From NCBI GenBank assembly GCA_963691655.1, contig OY829326.1, forward strand, positions 84,375,235 to 84,439,234: a stretch of DNA of 64,000 nucleotides. The letters are read 5' to 3'. Of this stretch, positions 47,301-57,165 are shown piece after piece (position 1 is the first letter of the stretch; every line of letters begins with the position of its first letter). The position numbers and the translations under genes are program-made. A model generated the notes under the pieces. It was not told where the DNA came from. It saw only the letters and a list, made by a program, of their open reading frames with translations, and searched no databases. Source of the DNA: Toxonevra muliebris. Taxonomy: Eukaryota; Arthropoda; Insecta; Diptera; Pallopteridae.

Positions 47301-48535
47301 CACAGAAATACAAAATTTCACTTTAAAAATATAACATGAACCAAAGTATGTTTTCTAAACTAAATCGAAGACGCTTAACACGAAAATCATATTCATTTTT
47401 TTTTCTATGGGTAAGTTTTGAGATATGACAAATCATAGGAAATATAATTATATTACGCGTCTTATGCTGCCAAGTTTGTTAAAATCGGATTATTAATGAC
47501 TGAGATATAGATGCTGAAAGTTCAATTTTCGTGTGATTTTTGAGAAATTTTCACACAACTCGTGGGCTAAGCTTTCTTTCTCACAAAAAGTAACAACAAA
47601 ATCTGAAGTTTTATTTTTTTAATCGATAGACCATTTTATTACAAGCATAAAACGATAGCAATCGGATCAAAAACAAAGTAATCAAGGATTGAGTAAAAAT
47701 AAAATATTCTCGAAAACTCGAAATTTTTCTCAAAATTCATTCTGCTGTAGAAAATGATGAGCCACCACTTGAACTTTTGCAATTTTTCGCTGTCGGGTTT
47801 TCCCTAATTTAGAATCAGCAGTAGTCTGCCATCTAGCCCTCATCCCTGAAACTTTGATATCGTCTTTTGATTTCAGCCATATCTTGGTGGAACCGTTCGC
47901 CCTGCTCGTTACTTTCTGCACTCAGATTTGATGGAGAGAAGTCGAAACGGCTGAATAAAAATTGCATCTTGGGAGGCATATTCGCACCCGAAATTTATTT
48001 TTTATTATCTTTCAACAATCTAACGAAATTCTTCATGAGACCAAACATGATGTAGAGGGGCGAAAGAATGATTTGTTTTTTATCGACGAGTGCATCGTTA
48101 ATAATATTGTGCCCCGAAGTATGTTGGTTTCGCTGCGGCCAAACATATTCAGAATAATAGTGGTCTATGGATTAAAAAAGTAAAACTTCAGATTTTGTGA
48201 TTACTTTTTGTGAGAAAGGAAACTTAGCCCACGACTTTTGTGAAAATTTCTCAAAAATCACACCAAAATTGAGCTTTCAACATCTATATCTCTGCCATTT
48301 ATAAACCGATTTTAACAAACTTGGCAGCATTAAATGCGTAATTTAATTATATTTTCTACAACATATAAATTAGTTAGAAGCTATAGGTAATGAGATATTA
48401 GCCCGTAAATGAAACAGTAACCTGAAAAACCGTAATTTTGTCATATCTCGAAAATTTACCCATAGAAAAAAAAATTAATTTGATTTTCGTGTTCAGCGAC
48501 ATCGAATTAGCATATATTTTCACTGTATTCCAGTG
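47301..48535. mobile_element. Foldback element carrying a GERFHQD-family relic
   Basis: Arms of about 350-380 bp (47301-47650 and 48150-48535) are diverged inverted copies sharing ACACGAAAATCA, TTTTTCTATGGGTAA, GAGATATGAC and CTGCCAAGTTTGTTAAAATC blocks. TAATCAAT flanks both sides (47287-47294 and 48536-48543). The core encodes, on the minus strand, remains of the same protein family as 21350 and 50980. Confidence 0.78.
47755..48125 (-). pseudogene. Fragment of uncharacterised repeat-associated protein family (GERFHQD block)
   Basis: The minus strand reads ALVDKKQIILSPLYIMFGLM and KNFVRLLKDNKK, then, after a large internal gap and frame changes, SAESNEQGERFHQDMAEIK followed by RRYQSF and a degraded ADYCWFL-like end. 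In the full-length family the IILPPLHIKLGLMKNFV block is followed by a long middle region that is missing here. The GERFHQD core is perfect, yet the frame is broken by several stops. The function of the family is unknown to me. Confidence 0.75.
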
Positions 48536-48548
48536 TAATCAATAATAT

Positions 48549-48644
48549 GTATATATATATATATATATATATATCCCCCCACGCCTTTCAAACTTTAGTA
48601 CAAGCGCACACTGGTGGTTATTACCAACCCCCCCCCCCCCCCCC
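48549..48644. repeat. (TA)n microsatellite and poly-C tract
   Basis: TA dinucleotides at 48549-48574 and a run of about 17 C at 48628-48644, with another C run just after. Confidence 0.9.
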
Positions 48645-49176
48645 TACCTCCCCCCTAGAATTTGCTAGTGCAGGAGCATAGTAAGTAATACTAATAAAAC
48701 TCCTCCAGATAATATTTTTTTTGATCTCTTAGTTTTTCAATAATTTCAAGCAATGTATGTATTTTAACATTGTTTTATTAAGATCTCAAAGTTAGGTGTA
48801 TGCATATGTATGTATGTATGTAGTAGGTATGTACCATTCTCATTGTAAAGTGTAAATAAACGTGCGCAACATTGCCTACCAAATGATTTATATTAATGGA
48901 GAAATATCATGTTTCACGCGTATTCAATAGTCGTTTTGACTGTAAAACAAATTTGTCAGTGGGGGTCGGCACGCGCTCCACTTTTAACTTAGGCTTCATT
49001 CATGAGAGAGGATCTCAAAAAAGAAGGAAAGCGAAGCGAACGCTGCATATAAAAGTGCGATAATAAATCTTGAGCACGAATACTGAGAGTTAACTTGCTT
49101 CTCAAGTACTGATTGGGCTTATTTAATAAGTATTTGCATGGTTGGTCGGTCACACTCCACGTACATAAATACTTAC

Positions 49177-49279
49177 GAGCACTTGGCCTCCAGAACCCCC
49201 ACAGTCGACCAAACATGTCCCGCAGAGTTATACGCATACCTCTTTGGAACTCATCAGGCGATTCGGTTGTATCTATTCT
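49177..49279 (-). CDS. Candidate host coding exon (partial gene, unrecognised)
   Basis: The 103-bp segment is preceded on the minus strand by ATTATTATTTGCAG and followed by GTAAGTATTT, both strong splice signals. Only one frame is open: RIDTTESPDEFQRGMRITLR, then DMFGRLWGFWRPSA. The density of charged and aromatic residues looks like real protein, in contrast to the AT-rich flanks. A possible upstream exon ends at 49354 before GTGAGTAAT and would read PLSESDS in the matching phase, but a TGA twelve codons earlier leaves no start. I do not recognise the product; a fragment of an unknown repeat is the alternative. Confidence 0.4.
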
Positions 49280-49985
49280 CTGCAAATAATAATGCGATAA
49301 ATGCTTAAACAAGTTGTTTAATAGCAAGATTAGCGCATTTCATTATTACTCACAGAATCAGACTCAGACAGAGGAACACCACATCAGAGTTATTTGATGA
49401 CGTTCGAAATGTGGTTAACGTTCCAATGGCGCTGAAGGAGCATAGCGAATTGATGTACATTCATACGTATGTAAGTTATATACTTTATTGTAATAGAGTA
49501 TAGTATGATGTGAAGGTATGTGTCAAACAAATTTACGATACTAAAGATGCGCTCATAAATATGGATGTATGTATGTATTTTATATATGTAGTCGAGAAAG
49601 TGTACTGCACTGCAGGATGTCATCAGTTTTATGAAAATTTACAATGACTGTTTATTTCGTAAATGGAACAGTTGAAAGTCTAATGGGTTAAAGTTCCAAC
49701 ATTATTAGAAAAAAATCCTACTTAATTGGTAAGCCCAATAAGATTATGAAGGCATTTTATCTATCAATTTTCGAGTTTGCACTAGAATTTAAAAAAGAAT
49801 TTGCTCACACAGCATCCTCATATTCCGTGATCAACGTCAATTTTTTTACGTGGTCGATATTTTTGACTATTTCTGAACATGTTTCTATGATAAACTATGA
49901 AGCAGCTTGATTATTATTCCATCTGAGAATAAAATTATAGTAAAATCTCACGTAGAATATATTTTTGAAATTTTTTTTGTGTTAA

Positions 49986-50130
49986 CCCATTATCTCAATT
50001 ACTTATAGGTATTTTTTACCTTTTTCTAAAAAAATTGCCTTGTGGTAAATTAAGAGAGTCCACAGAGGGTTAATTAGGTTATTTCTCTTGAAAAGGGCGA
50101 AAAAGACCTATAACCATTGGAGATAATGGG
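49986..50130. mobile_element. 145-bp MITE with TTAA duplication
   Basis: Flanked by TTAA on both sides (49982-49985, 50131-50134). Ends CCCATTATCTC and GAGATAATGGG are perfect inverted copies, and CCTATAACCATTGG-type inverted similarity follows. The ends resemble those of the larger elements at 50672 and 51330. TTAA targeting is the signature of piggyBac and Kolobok elements. Confidence 0.85.
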
Positions 50131-50979
50131 TTAACACATTTTAAAAATATGTTTTGCGAACGATTTTTGTGTAAGTTGCTGAACACATAGACATTCTCGA
50201 ATGCAAAAATAGTAAGGATATTAGTATTAAGCCAGTATGTAAAAAAAAAAACTTTAGGTTGAGGCCCAAAATGGAGTTAACCACAGCACTCTGGAGAACT
50301 TCCGCTATTCAATTTTCGTGTCACAAAGTGTTATTGTTAGTTTCTTAAATCTATAAAAGAAACATTCATTAAATAACTGGAATTGTTAAAAAAAATTATC
50401 ATTTTTTGATAATACAGTTTAACACACTAAAAACTGACAAGGTTCTGAAAGTGGATTCTAATAGAAACCGAAAAAAATTATACGGGTCTCGGCGTTTTAA
50501 AAGTTTCCTTCAAATTTTTTTTTTTTACGCGGACTTAAAGTTTGCCATTTCTAACAGATTAAATATAATAATCTATTGGACAACCTGTTAGTTTTGCATC
50601 AAAGCTTATTTGTATGTTCAGAAATTTATAGTAGAATTTTCTGTAGAATATTATTACCTCGAACATTTTAACCCATTGACGCCCACCATGATGGGTTTTT
50701 TGAAAAAAGTTACCTTTTTGGCCCAAATTTTCTCCTTTCTCGTTGTGAACAAATGTGTCTTTAAAAGTATTTTCTAAACTAAAAATGTATTTAATATTGC
50801 AGAATAAACATTAATTAATTAAATGAATCAATGGTGTATAATAATATGCGAGAAATTTATTTTATTTTACAAATACCTTTCTTCTTATACCAGTGAAAAA
50901 AGCAATCACTTTCAAATCACAACAAATGAACCATTTAAGTACTTCAAATTTAATTCTTTCTAAAATTAATCTCAACGGT

Positions 50980-51207
50980 TCATAGTTCATAGTTTTCTTT
51001 CATGCCGTTTCCATATGCTATCGGAATCAATGCTTTGGTGTTATCAAAGTAAAGAAGCACGGCTTTTAAGCTTCTTTTGGATGAGTAACTAAATAAACGC
51101 CATTCATCAGCGGAATATTGTACACTCATTTCAGTCATTAAACCGTCAATATCGTTACAATAAACAAATGAGTTATCAGTAACGTTTATCCCAGAAACTG
51201 GTAACAT
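50980..51207 (-). pseudogene. Fragment of uncharacterised repeat-associated protein family (EWRLF...SSKRSLKAVLL block)
   Basis: The minus strand gives NSFVYCNDIDGLMTEMSVQY, then SADEWRLFSYSSKRSLKAVL and IPIAYGNGMKENYE. This corresponds to the central block of the same family as the fragments at 21350 and 47755 (typically LVFC.DI.GL...L...EWRLFIDSSK.SLKAVLLHNG...IPVAHSV.MKETYE). It is 75 codons long and flanked by non-coding sequence, with the expected IDSSK changed to SYSSK. It is a remnant, not a gene. Confidence 0.75.
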
Positions 51208-51329
51208 TTACCCCAGGTACTAACAAATTAAGAGACTATAAATTTGCTACCAAAATTTCCGCTTTTGATTTAATTAATTAAAGTTTATTTTGCAAAGAAA
51301 AAAAATTTTTAGTTTAGGAAATACTTTAA

Positions 51330-52351
51330 CCCATTTTGGCCAGCTACCAGTTCTAGTGGACCGAATTCAATGAAAATTTTAGGGAATGTCTATTTTGAAT
51401 CTCTTATGAAAAATTTTATCAAAATGGAATAAGGGGTTCCCAAGATATGGACTAGTGATTTCAGTCACCAGTGGACAAAAAGATTAACTCTTTGCTCAAC
51501 GACGATTTGATGAAAAGAAAACAACGTTTTGGCAAAAAACGATTTTTTCCCAATGTAGTATAAAAAATATTTAAAAAAAAAAAACATACATTTAAAATAA
51601 GAAATAAACTAAAGAATTTATTTTAAAATCATATTTTTACTATTTATATAATGATAAAAAGTGGTATTGATCGCACTCCAATGCGGTAATTCATTGTAAT
51701 GCATTGTCGTGTAAGTCAACGCCACCGATATGTGCATTATATGACTTGAGGAATTTTGGAGATGACCTGCTTTTGTTTCTTGCGATCGTACCATTTCGCT
51801 TAACCATAGTTTGTTAGGATCGTGACTTCAGCGTTATCTTTCCATCGAATTGGTGGAACTTGCTGGCTGGAATAGAATAATGCAGAGAAATCTACGTTTT
51901 GTTTCATCTCAGATACGTGAGCACTATCAACTCTGCTTTTACAATCAGTTCCTGAAGCAAAATCGAACTATCAATTTAATCGATTTCCATGAATTCATTA
52001 CACCTTTTTGCCCTTTAGTGATTGAAATCACCACCGTAATTTTTTCAAATGTATTACCTACTTCAAGCACATGTGTGCATGGTGTGGGTGTATTTACTAA
52101 AAGTACGTATCACGGGCATTCTGGATCAATAATCAAAAATTTTTTATGAAATTATAAAAAAAATATTTTTTAATGTTTTACGCAAACCCCTATAAAAAAC
52201 ACACATACACTTACAAATCCTTCAAATTGTTTTTTTCTAAGAGGTCCCTTGTAAACGTAGAAATCACAAATTGACACATATTTGCTATATCTGAGGCGCT
52301 ACGGTCTCTCAAAGTAGTGGTGACTAGAATCACCGGGCTGCCCGAAATGGG
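51330..52351. mobile_element. piggyBac-like element (inner level of nest)
   Basis: TTAA at 51326-51329 and 52352-52355. The left end CCCATTTTGGCCAGCTACC and the reverse complement of the right end CCCATTTCGGGCAGCCCGG are inverted copies with mismatches. Further in, TTCTAGTGG and GATTCTAGTCACC are also shared. The core contains a piggyBac transposase relic on the minus strand (51700-51915). Confidence 0.85.
51700..51915 (-). pseudogene. piggyBac-like transposase fragment
   Basis: The minus strand reads KNVDFSALFYSSQQVPPIRW, KDNAEVTILTNYG, KWYDRKKQKQVIS and, one frame over, SYNAHIGGVDLHDNALQ. The order W.D...V..LSN, a basic linker, then YN..MGGVDL.D is the region around the last catalytic aspartate of piggyBac transposases. 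Frame changes and stops show decay. It lies inside a TTAA-bounded element, which agrees with the family's target choice. Confidence 0.75.
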
Positions 52352-52757
52352 TTAAAGACACATTTGTTCACTAGGGATAAAATTTGAAACATCGAAAATT
52401 TGGGCTTATTTTTACTAAAACCAAGTTTACAGATTCTTGTTGTTCAGTGACCCATAGTAAAATTTGATGGGCACCATATTTCTTGAACATATTAGCCCTC
52501 TATTAACCCTCGTAATGGGTCGAAAAAGTAACTTTTTTCGAAAAGGGCTAAAAAGACCCATAATGGTAGGCGTCAATGGGTTAATATTTTAGAGAAAAAT
52601 ATTCTACGGAAAATTCTACTATAAAGTGCTTATCATACAAAAAAGTTTTGATGCAAAACTAACAAGTTGTCAAATAATTTATTATATTTAATCTGTTAGA
52701 AATGAGCAAACTTTGAGTTTTTTCGAGTTCTTTTAGAATCCACTTTCAGAACCTTGT

Positions 52758-54202
52758 TATTTTTGAAAAAATTTATTTTTGTCGGGTACAGAGATTTCCG
52801 AAAGGGGGAGAATATCAATCAGACTAAATTATGCTATATAAAATTTAGGCCTGCTTAAGGGTTAAAAGTATTATTCTGAACAGCGAAACGAAAAGAAAAA
52901 ATTATAAGGGAATTGAAATGCTTTATTAAAGACGAAGGTTGCAATAAGGCTCTTTATATAGAGTTTTTAAGAAATGAATTTAAATGATTTTTTCATGAAC
53001 AAAACCCTACAAATGAAATAAATTTATATTCAGTTGGCTGAGCCAAAATCCGGGAAAATGCTCAACACAAATTAGTCCAAATGAAATTTATGCGTACGAC
53101 CTCCGACTACATTCCTCAATTACCTTGTCCCATTTGTTAGAAAAATAAATTATATTCAACGATAAATACTTATTCTTAATCTTAACAGTTGTTTGATGAG
53201 AACTATGAATAATTATTTCCAAAAACATTTGAATATTCCAGCATGTTTGATTTTTTCACATTTTCCAAAATGTGGTCCCCAAATTAATTATTAATGATTG
53301 TAATAAATTTGCCTGCAGATACGCGAAATTATAGGAATACAAATAAACACGCAAATTTTGTATGTTAAATCATTAATCGAGCAGTGTTTAGCCCTCGGTA
53401 GGCACACCGCCAAGCAATTGATGGAAGAAATACAACAACAAAAAATCCATAACGATATTAAAAAGCACCAAAAAAATATGTTTAGAATATGAATACGAGT
53501 ATGTTAATTTGATGCGACTCCGCTACTGTGATGCTCAAATATTCCATTCGCTTTGCTTTGTCTTCTGTTATATTTAATTATTATTAAACTCTTTGCTTCG
53601 AATAAATTGTTGAAACATTTCAAATCGACACCTTTAGCAGCGTTACTCACTGCGACTAGGAGAGACCGAGAATTCGCCTTGAGGAAAAACAAAATAAAGT
53701 TTCAAATAAAAAGTGAAGAAGGCATATTCGTATTTTTAAATAATTATTTAATTCTAACAGAAAATAAATATGGAAATACTTGTTAGTATATATGTACATA
53801 AGTATAAAAATATGTTTAGAAGATGAATATGAGTATGTTAATTTGTTCTAATTCAACCTGATTTAATAAACTTGAAACTCATCAATTCATAACGAAAGCC
53901 ATCTGGTATTACTAGGTACGAGTACATTCACATTTTCACACCTTTAACCTTTTAAAGTTCATGAAAAGTTTTGAAAAGTTCTATTTGAAGTTTAAAACAA
54001 AAAATAATAGGTTTCATAAATTTTAAGAATTAAAAATATTAAGTTTTTCGCTGTAATATACTGTTTTTTAGGCTCCAAAACCGCATACCGCTTTTCTCAT
54101 CAAAATACCGCCAAAAATATATAGAAAAATATATAAAATTTAATTTTTTAACTCTTCGAAATTCAAATTAATCAATCGCAATACAAAACGTCAGAGAGAA
54201 CA
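52758..54202. other. No recognised gene; 38-bp direct repeat
   Basis: A near-identical 38-bp segment beginning AAATATGTTTAGAA occurs at 53474-53511 and 53808-53845 (three mismatches or fewer). The 300 bp between them have overlapping short open frames only. Confidence 0.5.
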
Positions 54203-57074
54203 ATGGCAACACGTAGCAAATATAAATACATGCAAACGGCAGACACAACTTTATTAGAAGGGGAAACATTGAAGGCGATTGTGATCGCCAAATGTAACTT
54301 GAAAAATCCATGCGTTGATTGCTATAAATACCTCATACAAAAGCCGGAATCGCTTCGTCTGCCTCATCAAGTCACTGTATGTATGTATAAAAGTACTATG
54401 ATATTTTTTAAAAATAACTACTTTTTCTGGAGATCTGCATTAAGGGGCTTTGCATTTTCTCGCCCCAAAATTTTAACAAGTTTTATTGGACTGATAAATT
54501 AATAAAATAAAATGTATCTACTTTTTGACTCCGGAATTTTTAGACATATTTGAAAAATTTGGTTGAGGTAGAAATTTCTGGAGGTTACAAAATTCTTTAA
54601 AATAATAAAAACGAAGATCAACATCTTTCTTTTCAACGAACTTTCGAGCAACGCTTTGTTTTCATAGACACAAAACTGATTTGCGAAATTTTGTAGTAAT
54701 GTTAACTCTATTAGTTAATGGTTTTTAGCCAAACCAGAAAAAAGTAATCCTTACCACGACGGAGTATATTCAACTCCGAAGAGTGAGTTATACTTTTGAG
54801 GAGTCATATTAACTCCTGTAAGGAGTTATATTAAGAATATAAATTCTTAAAGTAGCTGATAATAAAAAAGTTATACCAACTCCTTAAAATGTTGATTCAA
54901 CCCTCAATAGAGTTTAATTAACCACTTGAAATTTTTGAACTAAATGTAAAAAGAGTTAGTTGAACTCCAACTAGGAGTTGAATCAACTCCGCAAAATGTT
55001 ACTTCAACCTTCAAAAGAGTACAATAAACCACGTGAAATTCTTCAGACAACATTGAAAAGAGTTGTCTAACTCGGACTAGAATATTATCCCAACCCTTAA
55101 AAGAGTTCGATTAACCAGTTAAAATTCTTGAATCAAAAGTTAAAAAAGTTCGGTTTTTATGTTTTTATTAGTTTTTTATTAATTTATTGGATAAATATAT
55201 TATATTCACAGATATTTTAGTATAAACAAAAATATAACAAATATTTAAAGATACATACTACAGATGTATGACATTTAAAAATATTTGATTCTTGTACAGC
55301 ATATATTGTTTGGTAACTTATATTTATGTATTGGTGGACCATCAAACGATGATAATTTAAAAATAAAAAAATAAATTTAAAGTTGACCAAAGTATAAAAG
55401 ATTGGATATGCTTGTCAAATTGCTTTATATCCCGAAAATGTAAATTTTTTTATATGAATTGAATTTATTATTTGTATGAAATCGAATATTAAAATAAAAA
55501 TGTAAACAAACCAATTTATAATTTTTGTAAGTGCTTGTTCTATTCTCGCAACTCAAAGTAGAAGATGACGCTGATGTGCCTGGTGATGAGTCCAATTGAT
55601 CCTTCATCCACTTCAACACACTGGTATTTAGTGCCTTTGAGCAACTACAAGCGTTAGTTCCAATGTCCTGCAAGATTTACAATATATATATTTTTTAGTT
55701 ATTACACAAAAATGTGTTATTTCTAGGTTATCTCATTTTTCTTCATCCAATTTTTCAATGCGTGCTGAAAATCTATTCGTACACCGAAATGATGGTATTT
55801 ATTTCCTCGCTTTAAATTTTTCCCAAATAAGAAATTGAAATACCGTACTCTACAAAAAGTTTAGGACATTAAAATAAGTTTTTCTCTTTTTACATTTTTA
55901 TTATCAATATTTACTTTGGCACTGGTCATAAACCAAATCAGGCAAACGCAACTCCTTAAGTAAGCCCTTTAGCTCATCAGTTTCTTGACTTTGTTGCGCA
56001 GGAGCAAATGAACTACCGCTTTTAGATTCCTCTAATAAAAAACTTTCATTCAACTCTGATAAAAAGTGGTTCACTTCAGAATTCAATGTAACCACCATAT
56101 AGTTCACATCCTCCATATTATATAGTGATAAAAAATTCACAATTATTAACACCAAATTTGATAGGAATTAAAATTTAATATTAATCACATACGTTTTTCG
56201 CAATGAAATACACAGAATTCGAAATGAAAATTTGATTTATTTTAAACTTTCTTTCGGAGTATAGTTAACTCCGTTCAGAGTTAATCTTACATTTTGGGAA
56301 AGTTGATTTATTTTAAACTTTGTTTCGGGATACAGTTGACTCCGTTTAAAGTTGATTGTACATTTTGTTAAAAGTTTAATTTTATTAAACAGTTTCGGAG
56401 TACAGTTAACTCCGTTTAGAGTTAATAGTGGATTTTTATAGAAACTTTGAAAATGAGTTGTATTTACTCAGAAAAAATTAATTGATTTACCTTTTCCATG
56501 GTTATATTAACCATTTTCAGATTTAATCTAACACATATTGGTTGAAACATATAATTTGAAATTGCCTTCAGACTTATTCTGACAGTGACAAAAAGTTAAT
56601 ATAACCACAAAAAGAGTTAAATCAACTCAAAAAAACTTTAAACAACTCTTTTCGGAGCTGGTTGCATAAAAGTAGTATTAACTCCGCAAAAGTTATATTA
56701 ATTCACAGAAAATGTTGTATTAACTCCGCATACTTTTTTCGGTGTTCCAAAGCAGTACTGTCGGTGAGCAGGAAAAGAGAAAGAAACACATTACTACATA
56801 CTATTCTTGTAATGTGTTACAATTTTCAAAAATGCGATACGGTTTTTTTTTCTCAGATGCTTGGTGCATGCATAACGTTTGAAGTGCGTTCTCTACAGTT
56901 TTTATTTTGAAGAATTTTTTAAATTGACAAAGTATAATTCACGATTTTTTCTGCTTTGTTTAGTTTACCCAGAAAAAATAAAAATTACAAATTAATTTTA
57001 ATTTTGTTTCAGTCAAGAATTACGAGCTGGATTTTTCCCGGCGGTTGAAGACTACAGCGGCAAGACGCTCATAA
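54203..57074 (+). CDS. Candidate small host gene A, three exons, product unrecognised
   Basis: Proposed coding exons: 54203-54376, 54544-54583 and 57013-57074 (276 bp, 91 residues). Exon 1 starts AACAATGG, a good start context, and reads MATRSKYKYMQTADTTLLEG, includes KCNLKNPCVDCYKYLIQKPE, and ends before the donor GTATGTATG. Exon 2 follows GGAATTTTTAG and reads TYLKNLVEVEISG; its donor (GTTACA) is weak. Exon 3 follows TTTTGTTTCAG; phase gives VKNYELDFSRRLKTTAARRS. AATAAA follows at about 57083. Alternatives: exon 2 runs to its own stop (GGYKIL), or another exon precedes exon 3 and reads it as QELRAGFFPAVEDYSG. Exon 1 is the most secure part. Confidence 0.45.
54734..56742. mobile_element. 2-kb element with CCRGAAAAAAGTA ends and GGAGTTAA subterminal repeats
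   Basis: Ends CCAGAAAAAAGTA (left) and, reversed, CCGAAAAAAGTA (right) are imperfect inverted copies. Both flanking regions are filled with GGAGTTAA/TTAACTCC motifs. On the left a unit starting CAACCCTCAATAGAGTTTAA recurs at about 54898, 55005 and 55091; on the right a unit with CGGAGTATAGTTAACTCCG recurs at about 56256, 56327 and 56397. The centre has exon-like minus-strand segments. It lies in the last intron of gene A. No target duplication was seen; the superfamily is unknown to me. Confidence 0.65.
55425..56116 (-). pseudogene. Possible SAM-like-domain protein segments inside the 54.7-kb element
   Basis: Segment 1 (56116 down to about 55915) starts MEDVNYMVVTLNSEVNHFLS and includes TDELKGLLKELRLPDLVYDQ, which resembles the first helix of a SAM-type domain, before a possible donor GTAAAT. 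Segment 2 (from 55667 down, after the acceptor CTTGCAG) reads DIGTNACSCSKALNTSVLKW, then MKDQLDSSPGTSASSSTL. The two were not joined with certainty; an intermediate small exon ending KNWMKKNEIT is possible. This may be the remains of the element's own protein, or of an unrelated host-derived segment. Confidence 0.35.
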
Positions 57075-57165
57075 AATAGAATAATAAATCTGTTGTAATT
57101 TATTAATTTACTATCAAATTTTTTTTTTTATAGACTTTGAATATATATAAAAATATACCTTGAAG

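Larger units (their letters stand above)
50672..52580. mobile_element. TTAA-bounded element (middle level of nest)
   Basis: TTAA at 50668-50671 and 52581-52584. Ends CCCATTGACGCCCACCAT and ATGGTAGGCGTCAATGGG are inverted copies with one mismatch, followed by shared GTTACC/AAAAAGTAACTTTTT-type sequence. It holds a minus-strand relic of the GERFHQD-associated protein family (50980) and a second TTAA element (51330). Confidence 0.85.
50437..52757. mobile_element. Outer palindromic element split by TTAA element
   Basis: Left arm ACAAGGTTCTGAAAGTGGAT (about 50438) through GAATTTTCTGTAGAATATT (to 50667) and right arm AATATTCTACGGAAAATTC (52610) through CCACTTTCAGAACCTTGT (52757) are inverted copies. 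Without the TTAA-bounded insert they would form a palindromic element of about 400 bp. Confidence 0.75.

Noticed and set aside
49354..49460. ATG-initiated exon reading MYINSLCSFSAIG before the exon at 49177
   Set aside because: Its reading phase at the donor does not match the only open frame of the exon at 49177, giving an immediate stop.
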